Source of the DNA: Ignavibacteriales bacterium
GTDB lineage: Bacteria; Bacteroidota; Ignavibacteria; Ignavibacteriales; Melioribacteraceae
Direction: 5' to 3'
DNA: 64,000 bases
Assembly (NCBI GenBank): GCA_020635275.1
Contig: JACKAA010000005.1
Coordinates: 186,001 to 250,000 of the forward strand
In this document: in pieces, positions 1 through 7,611 of the stretch
Numbering within the stretch: position 1 is the first letter of the stretch
Layout: each line of letters opens with the position of its first letter
The notes under the pieces: model-generated
Told to the model about the DNA's origin: nothing
The model's database searches: none
Seen by the model: only the letters and a program-made list of their open reading frames with translations
Position numbers and translations under genes: made by a program

Positions 1-144
1 GCTGAAGTTATAAAAGGAATAGGAGCAGGTTGTGATGAAGCAGCAGTTGATGCTGTATTAAAAACTAAATTCAAACCTGGTAAGCAAAGAGGTAAACCTG
101 TAAGGGTTCAGGTTTCAATTCCAATTCTTTTCAAATTGAACTAA
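1..144 (+). CDS. TonB-like C-terminal domain protein (3' end only)
   Basis: Frame 1 is open from the window edge to a TAA and encodes 47 residues of a TonB C-terminal domain. These include the GIGAGCDEAAVDAVL helix, the TKFKPG turn and the terminal strand ending SIPILFKLN. In TonB-family proteins this domain binds the TonB box of outer-membrane receptors and passes on energy from the inner membrane. The segment aligns almost residue for residue with the end of the next gene (KGIGASCDETALEAVL, TKFKPGFQRERP), so the two are tandem paralogues. The N-terminus lies outside the window, so membrane anchor and length cannot be judged. Confidence 0.85.
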   Translation, partial: AEVIKGIGAGCDEAAVDAVLKTKFKPGKQRGKPVRVQVSIPILFKLN

Positions 145-149
145 TTTTT

Positions 150-176
150 AAAGCGCCGAAATGGCGCTTTTTTTTT
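150..176 (+). terminator. Rho-independent terminator
   Basis: An 8-bp perfect stem AAAGCGCC / GGCGCTTT encloses a GAAAT loop and runs into a tract of T residues. It sits 6 bases after the stop of the first TonB-like gene, so the two TonB paralogues are probably separate transcription units. Confidence 0.85.
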
Positions 177-270
177 ACCCTAAATTTTAAAACTTTTAAC
201 CTGAAAATTTGAAACAAAAAATTTTCGAAATTGTTGAATATTGTAACTCTCACCTAAATGGAGGTACAAT

Positions 271-921
271 ATGCCACCCAAGAATCCTAAGTTTAATATC
301 AAACTAAAATATCAAAAAGTATTTGAAGTAAGTCTAGTATTTGCACTAATATTAATTATTGGAGCATTTAGATATTTTCCAAATATTAAAACTCAAACAC
401 AGCAAATGGAATTTTTTCAAGAGTTAATTGAAGTAGATGATATTATAAGTACTCACGATAATTTAAAACCTCCTACGCCGCCAAAACCTCCAATACCTAT
501 AGAGGCTCCGATTGATGATCAATTAACCGATATAGAAATTAATAATACAGAAATTGATTATGATGCAAACATGACCAAACCGCAATTATTATTTGAAGAG
601 GACAACTCAGAAGAGTTTGACATTTTTATTCCAATTGCAGAAATAATGCCCGAGCCAATCGGTGGAATTCAGGCAATTCAACAAAAAATTATTTATCCGG
701 AAATTGCTAAAAGAGCAGGAATACAAGGAAAAGTGTTTATAACCGCATTTGTTGATGAAAAAGGTGATGTGAAAAAAGCTGAAATAACAAAAGGTATTGG
801 AGCATCTTGTGATGAAACAGCTTTAGAAGCTGTATTAAATACTAAATTTAAACCAGGTTTTCAAAGAGAGCGGCCAGTAAAAGTAAAAATTACAATACCT
901 ATTTCATTTAGATTAAAATAA
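271..921 (+). CDS. TonB family energy transducer-like protein
   Basis: A 216-residue protein with the usual TonB layout. It has a short basic N-terminus, one membrane segment around residues 18-36, a proline-rich periplasmic spacer with PPTPPKPPIPIEAP around 67-80, and a C-terminal TonB domain from about 130 to the end. The domain shows YPEIAKRAGIQGKV followed by VDEKGDV, the standard signature of the TonB C-terminus. It would couple the proton-motive force (with ExbB/ExbD, not seen here) to TonB-dependent outer-membrane transport. The ATG is preceded by a strong GGAGGT site 8 bases upstream. It is a tandem duplicate of the partial gene before it. Whether it is a true TonB or a TonB-domain protein of other function cannot be settled from sequence. 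Confidence 0.85.
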   Translation: MPPKNPKFNIKLKYQKVFEVSLVFALILIIGAFRYFPNIKTQTQQMEFFQELIEVDDIISTHDNLKPPTPPKPPIPIEAPIDDQLTDIEINNTEIDYDANMTKPQLLFEEDNSEEFDIFIPIAEIMPEPIGGIQAIQQKIIYPEIAKRAGIQGKVFITAFVDEKGDVKKAEITKGIGASCDETALEAVLNTKFKPGFQRERPVKVKITIPISFRLK

Positions 922-926
922 ATAAT

Positions 927-942
927 GCGTCTTTCGGGACGC
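927..942 (+). terminator. Possible weak terminator hairpin
   Basis: A short 5-bp stem GCGTC / GACGC lies 5 bases after the stop of the TonB-like gene and is followed by only three T residues. Position fits a terminator but the T-tract is poor. Confidence 0.3.
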
Positions 943-1008
943 TTTAATAATCTTGAATAAGAATTCCTCAAGTAAAATTCATATCTTTAAACTTTCATTT
1001 AATTTTTT

Positions 1009-1806
1009 ATGCAGATAATTAATCTTAAAAATATTTCGTTCAATTTTCAAAGTGATGCTCATGAAAAAAGTTTTAAAATTCATGAGCTTAATCTTGCAAT
1101 ATCTCAAGGTGATTTTATATCAATTTTAGGGCCAAATGGTGCAGGTAAGTCAACATTAATAAAAATTATTTCAAATATATATAATCCTTCAATAGGCGAA
1201 GCTTCCTTATTTGGTAAAAATTATACAGAATATTCTAGAAAAGAATTTGCAAAAAATATTGCCTACGTGCCTCAAAATAACAACACTCAGTTTCCTTATT
1301 CTGTTTATGAAATTGTAATGATGGGCAGATCACCTTATCTTAATTTTTGGGGAATTGAAGATAAGTCTGATCAGGATTTAGTTTTTGAGATATTGCATAA
1401 ATTAGAAATTTATCATTTAAGAAATAAAGGAATAAACGAAGTTTCCGGTGGAGAAGCCCAGCGAGCTTTAATTGCGCGTGCATTGGTACAGAAGCCCAAA
1501 ATTCTTTTTTTAGATGAACCAAATGCACATCTTGATATTAAACATCAAATAAGTATTTTTAATTTATTAAAAAATTATAATATTGATAAAAAACTTACAG
1601 TTGTTTTTATTTCGCATGATTTTAATCTTTCTTTACGGTACAGTAATAGAGCTGTATTAATGAAATTTGGTAAAATTCTTTATGATGGTATTCCAAATGA
1701 AGTTCTTACAAAAAATAATATTAATGAAGTATTTAATGTCGATTCAGAAATAATATCAAATATTGAAAATAAAAATATGTATATCAATTTATTCCCATAC
1801 TCTTAA
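1009..1806 (+). CDS. ABC transporter ATP-binding protein (FecE/BtuD type)
   Basis: A 265-residue ABC ATPase with all hallmark motifs. These are Walker A GPNGAGKST at residues 41-49, a Q-loop in YVPQNN, signature VSGGEAQRALIARAL, Walker B ILFLDEPNAHLD and the switch histidine in FISHD. The PYLNFWG segment between Q-loop and signature resembles ATPases of iron-siderophore, haem and cobalamin importers. No permease or binding-protein gene is adjacent; its partners must lie upstream of the window or elsewhere. The stop codon overlaps the start of the following membrane-protein gene by one base (TAATG), so the two are probably translationally coupled. Substrate is unassigned. Confidence 0.9.
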   Translation: MQIINLKNISFNFQSDAHEKSFKIHELNLAISQGDFISILGPNGAGKSTLIKIISNIYNPSIGEASLFGKNYTEYSRKEFAKNIAYVPQNNNTQFPYSVYEIVMMGRSPYLNFWGIEDKSDQDLVFEILHKLEIYHLRNKGINEVSGGEAQRALIARALVQKPKILFLDEPNAHLDIKHQISIFNLLKNYNIDKKLTVVFISHDFNLSLRYSNRAVLMKFGKILYDGIPNEVLTKNNINEVFNVDSEIISNIENKNMYINLFPYS

Positions 1807-2813
1807 TGAATTCTAAAAAGCAAATCTGGTTAATTTTACTTCTTGGGATATTAAATTTTATCCTGTTAACGTTTATAAAATATTATTCAAATCAATTATC
1901 TTTTGCTGATATTAATTTTTTAAAGATTGGGAATTTTATAAGTGTATTTCAAATACTTCTTTTTATTATTGGCAATGGGTTACTTATTTTTTCCGGTAAA
2001 AAAAATAACTCGGGACATATAAATTTTTTGGCTTTCCTTTCCGTTATTTACATAATTCCATTAGTACTGGTTATAATAATTACACTTGTAAATTTTGAAT
2101 TTAGTAATAGTTACTTTTTGGGTTATCCAATAAAAAAAATTATACCGGTCATTTTTTTAGTAGTAAATCAGACTTTATTTTTGTTTGTATTGTTTACGCT
2201 TTGGTTTATCTATTTAGGGAATAATTATTTAGCTTATTTTTATTCTTCAATTGCTGTAATTATTTCTATTATTATTTTAATATCAGCTGCATTTGTTAAA
2301 ACTTTTTTAGTTGAAGATGTTGTAATTTTTAGTAAGGAAAACAAATTTGATTATGGGATTATTTTAGGGGCTGCAGTCTGGAGCGGAGATAAACCAAGTC
2401 CAATTTTTATTGGCAGAATTGAAAAAGGTGCAGAGCTTTATTTAAATAGAGTTATAAAAAATATTCACCTAACCGGTGGTAACGCTCCAGGTGAATTAAG
2501 CGAAGCGAAAGCTGCTTATAATTACTTAGTGGAAAATTACAATATTAATCCTGATGATATTTTAATTGAAGAGGCCACTTCAACTACAAATGAGCAAATA
2601 AGATTTATAAAAAATAATTTTTCTAATTCATCTTCAAATTTTTTATTTATTTCTGATGATTTTCACTTAAAACGAATTGAAGATATGGCAGACTTTTATA
2701 ATCTTAATGCAAATGTAATTTCTTCAAAATACAAATTAAATTTTCAGAAATCGTTATATTACAGACTTAGAGAAAGTGTAGGTTTGGTTCTTTTTTGGTT
2801 TTTTGCAATTTAG
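1806..2813 (+). CDS. Membrane protein with DUF218 (SanA/YdcF-like) domain
   Basis: A 335-residue protein. The first about 165 residues are very hydrophobic and can form five membrane segments. They are followed from about residue 178 by a DUF218 domain: DYGIILGAAVWSGDKPSP, a GG turn in HLTGGNAPGE, an acidic EEATSTTNEQ motif and DDFHLKR near the end. DUF218 proteins such as ElyC/SanA and YdcF are linked to cell-envelope integrity in other bacteria, but their reaction is not settled. The start is fixed by the TAATG overlap with the ABC ATPase gene. A function shared with that ATPase is possible but unproven. Confidence 0.8.
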   Translation: MNSKKQIWLILLLGILNFILLTFIKYYSNQLSFADINFLKIGNFISVFQILLFIIGNGLLIFSGKKNNSGHINFLAFLSVIYIIPLVLVIIITLVNFEFSNSYFLGYPIKKIIPVIFLVVNQTLFLFVLFTLWFIYLGNNYLAYFYSSIAVIISIIILISAAFVKTFLVEDVVIFSKENKFDYGIILGAAVWSGDKPSPIFIGRIEKGAELYLNRVIKNIHLTGGNAPGELSEAKAAYNYLVENYNINPDDILIEEATSTTNEQIRFIKNNFSNSSSNFLFISDDFHLKRIEDMADFYNLNANVISSKYKLNFQKSLYYRLRESVGLVLFWFFAI

Positions 2814-2839
2814 TGTTACAAAATATATGGAGTTTATAA

Positions 2840-3919
2840 ATGTTAAATTTTGATTTGATGGAAGAGTTTGGACATGAGCAATTAGTTTTTTGTTCAAATA
2901 AAGAATCAGGATTAAAAGCAGTTATTGCAATTCATGATACAACTCTTGGGCCGGCAATTGGAGGAACAAGAATGTGGAAGTATACAAGTGTTGAAGAAGC
3001 TGTTGAAGATGTACTAAGATTAGCAAGAGGTATGACTTACAAATCATCAATAGCGGGATTAAATTTTGGAGGGGGAAATGCAGTAATTATCGGTGATTCT
3101 TCCAAACAGAAAAGTGAATTATTATTCAGAACTTTTGGAAAATTTATTGATGGATTAGGAGGAAGATACATCACAGCTGAAGATGTAGGTACTACTGTAA
3201 AGGATATGGAATATGTAAGAATGGAAACAAAATATGTAACTGGAATTTCCAAAGCATTGGGCGGTTCTGGAGATCCTGCTCCGGTTACTGCTTATGGTGT
3301 ATACGTTGGAATGAAAGCCTGTGCAAAGGCCAAATGGGGAAATGATTCGTTAGAAAATAAAAAAATTGTTATTCAGGGAGCTGGTCAAGTTGCTCAGCAT
3401 TTATGCGAGCACCTTTATAATGACAATGCTGAACTAATTATTAGCGATATTTCAGAAGAAAAAATAAATAAAGTTTTAAATTCAGTTAAAGCTGATGTTG
3501 TTGATCCAAAAGATATATACAATAATGAAGCAGATATTTTTTCACCATGTGCATTGGGCGCAATACTAAACGATAACACAATTCCTAAAATGAAATGTGA
3601 AATAATTGCTGGCTCAGCAAATAATCAGTTGCAAAATGAAGACAAACATGGTAAAATGTTATTGGATAAAGATATCTTGTATGCACCTGATTATGTTATA
3701 AATGCTGGCGGATTAATGAATGTATCAAATGAGTTGGAAGGATATAGACAAGATAGGGCTTTAAAACACGCTGATAGCATATATGATATTTTGACAAGAG
3801 TAATTAAAATTTCTCAAGAAGAAAATATTCCAACACATAAAGCTTCAAACAAAATTGCTGAAGAAAGATTATTGCAAATTGGCGGTATTAGAAAAATCTA
3901 TTCAAGCAAAAATAAATAA
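2840..3919 (+). CDS. Leucine dehydrogenase-like (Glu/Leu/Phe/Val dehydrogenase family)
   Basis: A 359-residue protein that follows the leucine dehydrogenase fold over its full length. It has the substrate half with GPAIGGTRMW and ARGMTYKSSIAGLNFGGG, then the NAD-binding half with the Rossmann turn GAGQVAQHL. LeuDH reversibly deaminates branched-chain amino acids to 2-oxoacids with NAD. Residue numbering matches the Bacillus enzymes exactly at the active site. Lys68 (substrate binding) is present, but position 80, the catalytic lysine in characterised LeuDH (GGGK), is Asn here (GGGN, codon AAT at 3077-3079). Activity is therefore uncertain. A GGAG site precedes the ATG, and nusB starts 15 bases downstream. 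Confidence 0.85.
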   Translation: MLNFDLMEEFGHEQLVFCSNKESGLKAVIAIHDTTLGPAIGGTRMWKYTSVEEAVEDVLRLARGMTYKSSIAGLNFGGGNAVIIGDSSKQKSELLFRTFGKFIDGLGGRYITAEDVGTTVKDMEYVRMETKYVTGISKALGGSGDPAPVTAYGVYVGMKACAKAKWGNDSLENKKIVIQGAGQVAQHLCEHLYNDNAELIISDISEEKINKVLNSVKADVVDPKDIYNNEADIFSPCALGAILNDNTIPKMKCEIIAGSANNQLQNEDKHGKMLLDKDILYAPDYVINAGGLMNVSNELEGYRQDRALKHADSIYDILTRVIKISQEENIPTHKASNKIAEERLLQIGGIRKIYSSKNK

Positions 3920-3934
3920 AAAGTCTGGGCAAAC

Positions 3935-4405
3935 ATGAAATCAAAAAGAAGAAAGTTAAGAGAAAAAGTTTTACAAATATTATATGCTTATGAAATGAAT
4001 GGCGGTGGTCTTTCTGAAATTATTGAGGATCAACTGCAGGATATTACAGTAAAAGAAGATAAAGAATTTTGTACCGGCTTAATAAATTTTGTTTTAGCAG
4101 AAAGAAAAGAAATTGAAGATAAAATTGAAAAAAGACTTGTCAATTGGGATGTAACAAGAATAGCTGTTCTCGATAAGCTCCTTCTTAAAATTGGAATTGG
4201 CGAACTAATGTTTGCGGTAGATATTCCTCCGAAAGTTACTATAAACGAAACAATAGAAATTGCAAAGGAATACAGTACTGCTAAAAGTGGTAAATTTATA
4301 AATGGTATTTTAGATGCAATACTTCTTGATCTGAAAAAAGAAGGCAAAATTAAAAAGGTAGGAAGAGGACTGATTGAAAATTCCCTCCCAAAACAAGCAA
4401 ATTGA
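3935..4405 (+). CDS. nusB: Transcription antitermination factor NusB
   Basis: A 156-residue all-helical protein with NusB landmarks. The basic start KRRKLREKVLQILYAYE is the arginine-rich RNA- and NusE-binding helix. W at LVNWDVTRIAVLDKLLLKIGIGEL and the closing INETIEIAKEYSTAKSGKF then NGILD are the family signature. NusB pairs with NusE (S10) on boxA RNA to promote antitermination of rRNA operons. The 3' end overlaps the following MFS gene by 32 bases. The tail after residue 140 is longer and more polar than usual, perhaps because the overlap fixes its sequence. Confidence 0.93.
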   Translation: MKSKRRKLREKVLQILYAYEMNGGGLSEIIEDQLQDITVKEDKEFCTGLINFVLAERKEIEDKIEKRLVNWDVTRIAVLDKLLLKIGIGELMFAVDIPPKVTINETIEIAKEYSTAKSGKFINGILDAILLDLKKEGKIKKVGRGLIENSLPKQAN

Positions 4406-5687
4406 ACAACCCAATCAAAGCAAATTTAAAATATTTGTTTGGACACTCTACGATTTTGCTAACACATCATATTCAATTGTTGTCGTAACATTTATTTTTG
4501 CTGTCTATTTTAAGAATACTATTGCCGATGGTCAACCAATTGGCGATTTATTTTGGAGTTTGGGCATTAGTATTTCAATGTTTATAACTGCAATTATTGC
4601 TCCAATTTTAGGAGCAATATCAGATTATTCTGCTGGCAAAAAAAGATTTCTATTACTTTTTACTTTAATGTGTATAATCCCAACATCAATGCTTTATTTT
4701 ACGGGAAGTGGTGATATCTACATTGCATTATTCCTTTTTATTTTAGCTAATATTGGTTTTGAAGCCGGATTAGTTTTTTACGATTCATTTTTACCTGAAA
4801 TAGCAACTGAAAAAAATTACGGAAGAGTTAGCGGTTATGGATTTGGAATGGGTTACATTGGATCGTTAGTAGTTTTAGCAATAGCGTTTCCATTAATTCA
4901 AAGTGAAATGATAAAAGAGACTTTTCCTCTGGCAGCCGTTTTCTTTCTAGTTTTCAGTATTCCATTATTTATTTTCTTAAATGATACAAGAAAAGATAAA
5001 TCGAAAAATCAATCTTATATAAAAATTGGTTTAGATCGTGTACTGACAACAATTACACATTTAAGACAGTATAAAAATTTAGCATTATTTCTTTTAGCTT
5101 TTTTCTTTTACATAGAAGGAGTAAATACTGTTATATTCTTTGCAGGTAACTATGCATCAACAACTTTGAACTTTTCAATGGAGCAGTTAATAGTTTTCTT
5201 TATTTTAGTTCAAACGACAGCAATTTTGGGTTCAGTAATTTTTGGTATTATTTCAGATTCTATTGGTCAAAAAAAAGCTATTTCAATATCATTAATTATT
5301 TGGATTTTTACAGTAATAATTGCCTATTTAACAAGTAGTGAAAGTAATTTTATTGTGAAAGTTATTTCTGAAAAAATGGAAATAGCAACAAGAGATATAA
5401 TGATTTTAAGTTTTTATTTTGTCGGATTATTAGCCGGAAGTGTGATGGGTGCCACTCAATCAACAAGTAGAAGTTTAATGTCTAAACTTACGCCTACTGA
5501 AAAGAAAACAGAATTTTTCGGTTTCTATTCTTTATTCGGAAAAAGTTCAGCAATTGTAGGACCTTTAGTTTTCGGTTTTGTTAGTTTCTTATCCGGGGAT
5601 CAAAGATTTGCAATTTTATCTGTTGCAATATTTTTTATTGCCGGTCTACTTATATTAAAATTTGTAAAAGAACCACACATATTATAA
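4374..5687 (+). CDS. MFS transporter, UMF1/Atg22-like family
   Basis: A 437-residue permease with about twelve hydrophobic segments. The opening WTLYDFANTSYSIVVVTF and the loop ISDYSAGKKRF are characteristic of the UMF1 (Atg22-like) branch of the major facilitator superfamily. A matching second-half loop reads ISDSIGQKKAI. Substrates of bacterial members are not established. The start is TTG, supported by a purine-rich GGAAGAGGA a few bases upstream and by the family N-terminus appearing about 20 residues in. It begins inside the nusB reading frame and ends 2 bases before the convergent M50 protease gene. Confidence 0.85.
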   Translation: MKIPSQNKQIEQPNQSKFKIFVWTLYDFANTSYSIVVVTFIFAVYFKNTIADGQPIGDLFWSLGISISMFITAIIAPILGAISDYSAGKKRFLLLFTLMCIIPTSMLYFTGSGDIYIALFLFILANIGFEAGLVFYDSFLPEIATEKNYGRVSGYGFGMGYIGSLVVLAIAFPLIQSEMIKETFPLAAVFFLVFSIPLFIFLNDTRKDKSKNQSYIKIGLDRVLTTITHLRQYKNLALFLLAFFFYIEGVNTVIFFAGNYASTTLNFSMEQLIVFFILVQTTAILGSVIFGIISDSIGQKKAISISLIIWIFTVIIAYLTSSESNFIVKVISEKMEIATRDIMILSFYFVGLLAGSVMGATQSTSRSLMSKLTPTEKKTEFFGFYSLFGKSSAIVGPLVFGFVSFLSGDQRFAILSVAIFFIAGLLILKFVKEPHIL

Positions 5688-5689
5688 TC

Positions 5690-6355
5690 TTAATTTTTAC
5701 TAAAATAACTTTGCTTTAAAACAAGAAATAGAAGAGCAATCGAAATTATAAACCATAGTAATCCAATTAAAATAGCAGGTAATCCTGTTAAATATTCAAG
5801 TATCTGCGTATCTGTTTCTCTAATGCTTGAAGTTAGCAAATCTTGTTTTATATCAGCAATAACGTACAAACAACTAACAATCCCTAAAAACTTTAATATA
5901 TAAGGTGTAATTTTTTTGTTAACATATCGGGGAAGAATAAAAAATATTAAAGAAAATATAATACTCAGAAAAGTAAAAAAGCCATCTTCAATAATGTTGA
6001 CTGCAACAATAAAAATTATGGTAGATATTATTGTACACAAGTATAACTGTAGTTTTTCTTTATTTGCTGAAATAACTAATAGTAATCCCCACACTAAACT
6101 TCCAAGGTAACCTGCAGATGCAATAAAAATTGCATTTCCTTGAATGGTATTTGTTATTCCTGAAAGATTTGAAGTTATAATTATTGAATGTATAGATCCG
6201 CCAGTTAAAATTGCCATTAATCCATGGTTTATTTCATGAATAAGTACAATAAAAAATTTAATAGGATAAACTATTATTGAATCCCAGAAAAGCAATGCAA
6301 CGAATGAGAAACCAATTAATATACTTAATTCATTTTTATTTTCAACTTTTTTCAT
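5690..6355 (-). CDS. M50B-like membrane metalloprotease
   Basis: A 221-residue, strongly hydrophobic protein with six or so membrane segments. HEINH at residues 40-44, inside the second segment, is the HExxH zinc motif of site-2-type (M50) proteases. SAGYLGSL further on resembles the conserved glycine-rich element of the M50B group (PF13398). Such proteins are thought to cleave within membranes, but the members near this one in size are uncharacterised. No PDZ domain is present. No clear Shine-Dalgarno site precedes the ATG. It converges on the MFS gene with a 2-base gap. Confidence 0.75.
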   Translation of the reverse strand: MKKVENKNELSILIGFSFVALLFWDSIIVYPIKFFIVLIHEINHGLMAILTGGSIHSIIITSNLSGITNTIQGNAIFIASAGYLGSLVWGLLLVISANKEKLQLYLCTIISTIIFIVAVNIIEDGFFTFLSIIFSLIFFILPRYVNKKITPYILKFLGIVSCLYVIADIKQDLLTSSIRETDTQILEYLTGLPAILIGLLWFIISIALLFLVLKQSYFSKN

Positions 6356-6450
6356 TTCTTAATAAGAATTCTTTTGATTTTATAACAACTAATTGTTAGT
6401 TTAATGCGTGCAATTGGCATTATACCAATCATAATTTAAAAGGAAAAGAT

Positions 6451-6825
6451 ATGGCACAAACATATAATTTCCAAACACCTCGCCATCTTTATGAAAAACT
6501 ATGCAGAGATTCTGAAAAACTTGATGTTGTAATTGATGGAGATCATTTATTTAATTTTATATCTACTGCTCACCATTTACAGGATTGGATTAAAAAATCT
6601 CCATTAAAATCATCAACAACTATTAAGCGGTTTCTTAAAAAACTTAACAGTGATGATAATCTGAAAATTTGCAGTGATGTAGTTGCAGCAAATACACATT
6701 TCGAAATTAATCCCGCTGCAAAAGGATGTCAACTTAAAGTATCAGATTCATGTATTGATGCAAAAGATTTTAAAAATGAAATAATGGAAATGTACGAAGT
6801 ATATTTTAAAATCAAGGGACACTAG
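6451..6825 (+). CDS. Conserved hypothetical cytoplasmic protein
   Basis: A 124-residue soluble protein with no signal or membrane segment. I do not recognise a named family. It opens with FQTPRHLYEKLCRDSEKL and has a central FNFISTAHHLQDWIKKSP stretch with paired histidines and a tryptophan. Two cysteines fall in CQLKVSDSC. The ATG has an AAAAGGAAAAG site upstream. Short inverted repeats precede it (AACTAA/TTAGTT at 6387-6401 and ATTGG/CCAAT at 6413-6429). The stop is 5 bases from the tRNA-Gly gene, so it may be co-transcribed with the tRNAs. Confidence 0.6.
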   Translation: MAQTYNFQTPRHLYEKLCRDSEKLDVVIDGDHLFNFISTAHHLQDWIKKSPLKSSTTIKRFLKKLNSDDNLKICSDVVAANTHFEINPAAKGCQLKVSDSCIDAKDFKNEIMEMYEVYFKIKGH

Positions 6826-6830
6826 CACTT

Positions 6831-6903
6831 GCGAGTGTAACTCAGATGGTAGAGTGTCAGCTTCCCAAGCTGAATGTCGCGGGTTCGAATCCCGTCGCTC
6901 GCT
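6831..6903 (+). tRNA. tRNA-Gly (anticodon CCC)
   Basis: A 73-base cloverleaf. The acceptor stem GCGAGTG pairs with CGCTCGC (one G-T pair), with discriminator T. The anticodon arm TCAGC-TTCCCAA-GCTGA gives anticodon CCC, and the T-arm is GCGGG-TTCGAAT-CCCGT. CCA is not encoded. It is followed 67 bases later by tRNA-Val and they probably share a transcript. Confidence 0.95.
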
Positions 6904-6970
6904 CGAAAATAATATTTGCAAAAGAAGTAAAATTAGTATAAATTTATGGCTCTAAAAATTTGATTGAAGC

Positions 6971-7045
6971 GGGAGCTTAGCTCAGTTGGTTCAGAGCACC
7001 TGCCTTACAAGCAGGGGGTCATAGGTTCGAATCCTATAGCTCCCA
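6971..7045 (+). tRNA. tRNA-Val (anticodon TAC)
   Basis: A 75-base cloverleaf. The acceptor stem GGGAGCT pairs with AGCTCCC, with discriminator A. The anticodon arm CCTGC-CTTACAA-GCAGG gives anticodon TAC, and the T-loop TTCGAAT is closed by ATAGG/CCTAT. CCA is not encoded. A strong terminator begins 7 bases after it and a truncated tyrosine recombinase lies just beyond, so its 3' end is a plausible former integration site. Confidence 0.95.
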
Positions 7046-7052
7046 CAAACAT

Positions 7053-7088
7053 AAAGCCTTCTAAGACAATAACTTAGAAGGCTTTTTT
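7053..7088 (+). terminator. Rho-independent terminator of the tRNA unit
   Basis: A 13-bp perfect stem, AAAGCCTTCTAAG pairing with CTTAGAAGGCTTT across a short loop, continues into a T-run. This is the strongest hairpin in the window and clearly ends the tRNA-Gly/tRNA-Val transcript. Confidence 0.92.
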
Positions 7089-7114
7089 GTTTTAAAGATT
7101 ATTAAAATATTTGT

Positions 7115-7138
7115 TAGGGTAGTTAATAGGGTAGTTAA
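7115..7138. repeat. Tandem 12-bp direct repeat beside tRNA-Val
   Basis: TAGGGTAGTTAA occurs twice head to tail without spacer. It lies between the tRNA terminator and the recombinase remnant. It could be an arm-type recombinase binding repeat or the scar of an integrated element; no second copy of the tRNA 3' end was found in the window to serve as attR. Confidence 0.6.
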
Positions 7139-7181
7139 AATTGCACACAATTTACATTACCTTTAAGATAAAGTGAAATAT

Positions 7182-7481
7182 TTACTTACTGAGATTGATG
7201 ACTTTCAAGGTTTGTTGAGCTTTTAATTTAGGTTGGTTGAGATTGTGAAAATAATTTCCTCTAAAAACTTTATTAGCTTCATTTCCCAATCTCCTTAAAT
7301 CTGCAGAAGTGTAATACTTAATGGTTGTATCGACTTTTTTATGCCTTAATAATTTCATCGCATCAAACACAGAAGTATCATTATTTACAATTTTTGTCGC
7401 AAAAGTTTTTCTAGGTGAATGTAAGCAACATTTCATTTCTAGCGTCTTAATAAAACACCTCCAAAATTTAATTTTTCTCAA
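7182..7481 (-). pseudogene. Truncated tyrosine recombinase (integrase) C-terminus
   Basis: The 99-residue reading frame contains only the catalytic C-terminal half of a tyrosine recombinase. The Arg of box II is in HSPRKTFAT, the His is in LRHKKVDTT and the nucleophile region is KYYT. The N-terminal SAM-like domain and first catalytic Arg are absent, and the first about 14 residues do not look like recombinase sequence. It therefore appears to be a 5'-truncated relic. Its position 137 bases from the end of tRNA-Val is typical of tRNA-targeting integrases. The rest of the element is not visible: the next genes look chromosomal. Confidence 0.75.
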
Positions 7482-7611
7482 CTCCTATCAACAAAATAAC
7501 CACCAATTGCATTTTGAAGAAGAGTTCATGCTTTATTGCTTGTTTATTTATTAATTAAAATCTGAGAATAAGACAATTTTCAAATACCAGATATATACTT
7601 AAATTAAGTAG

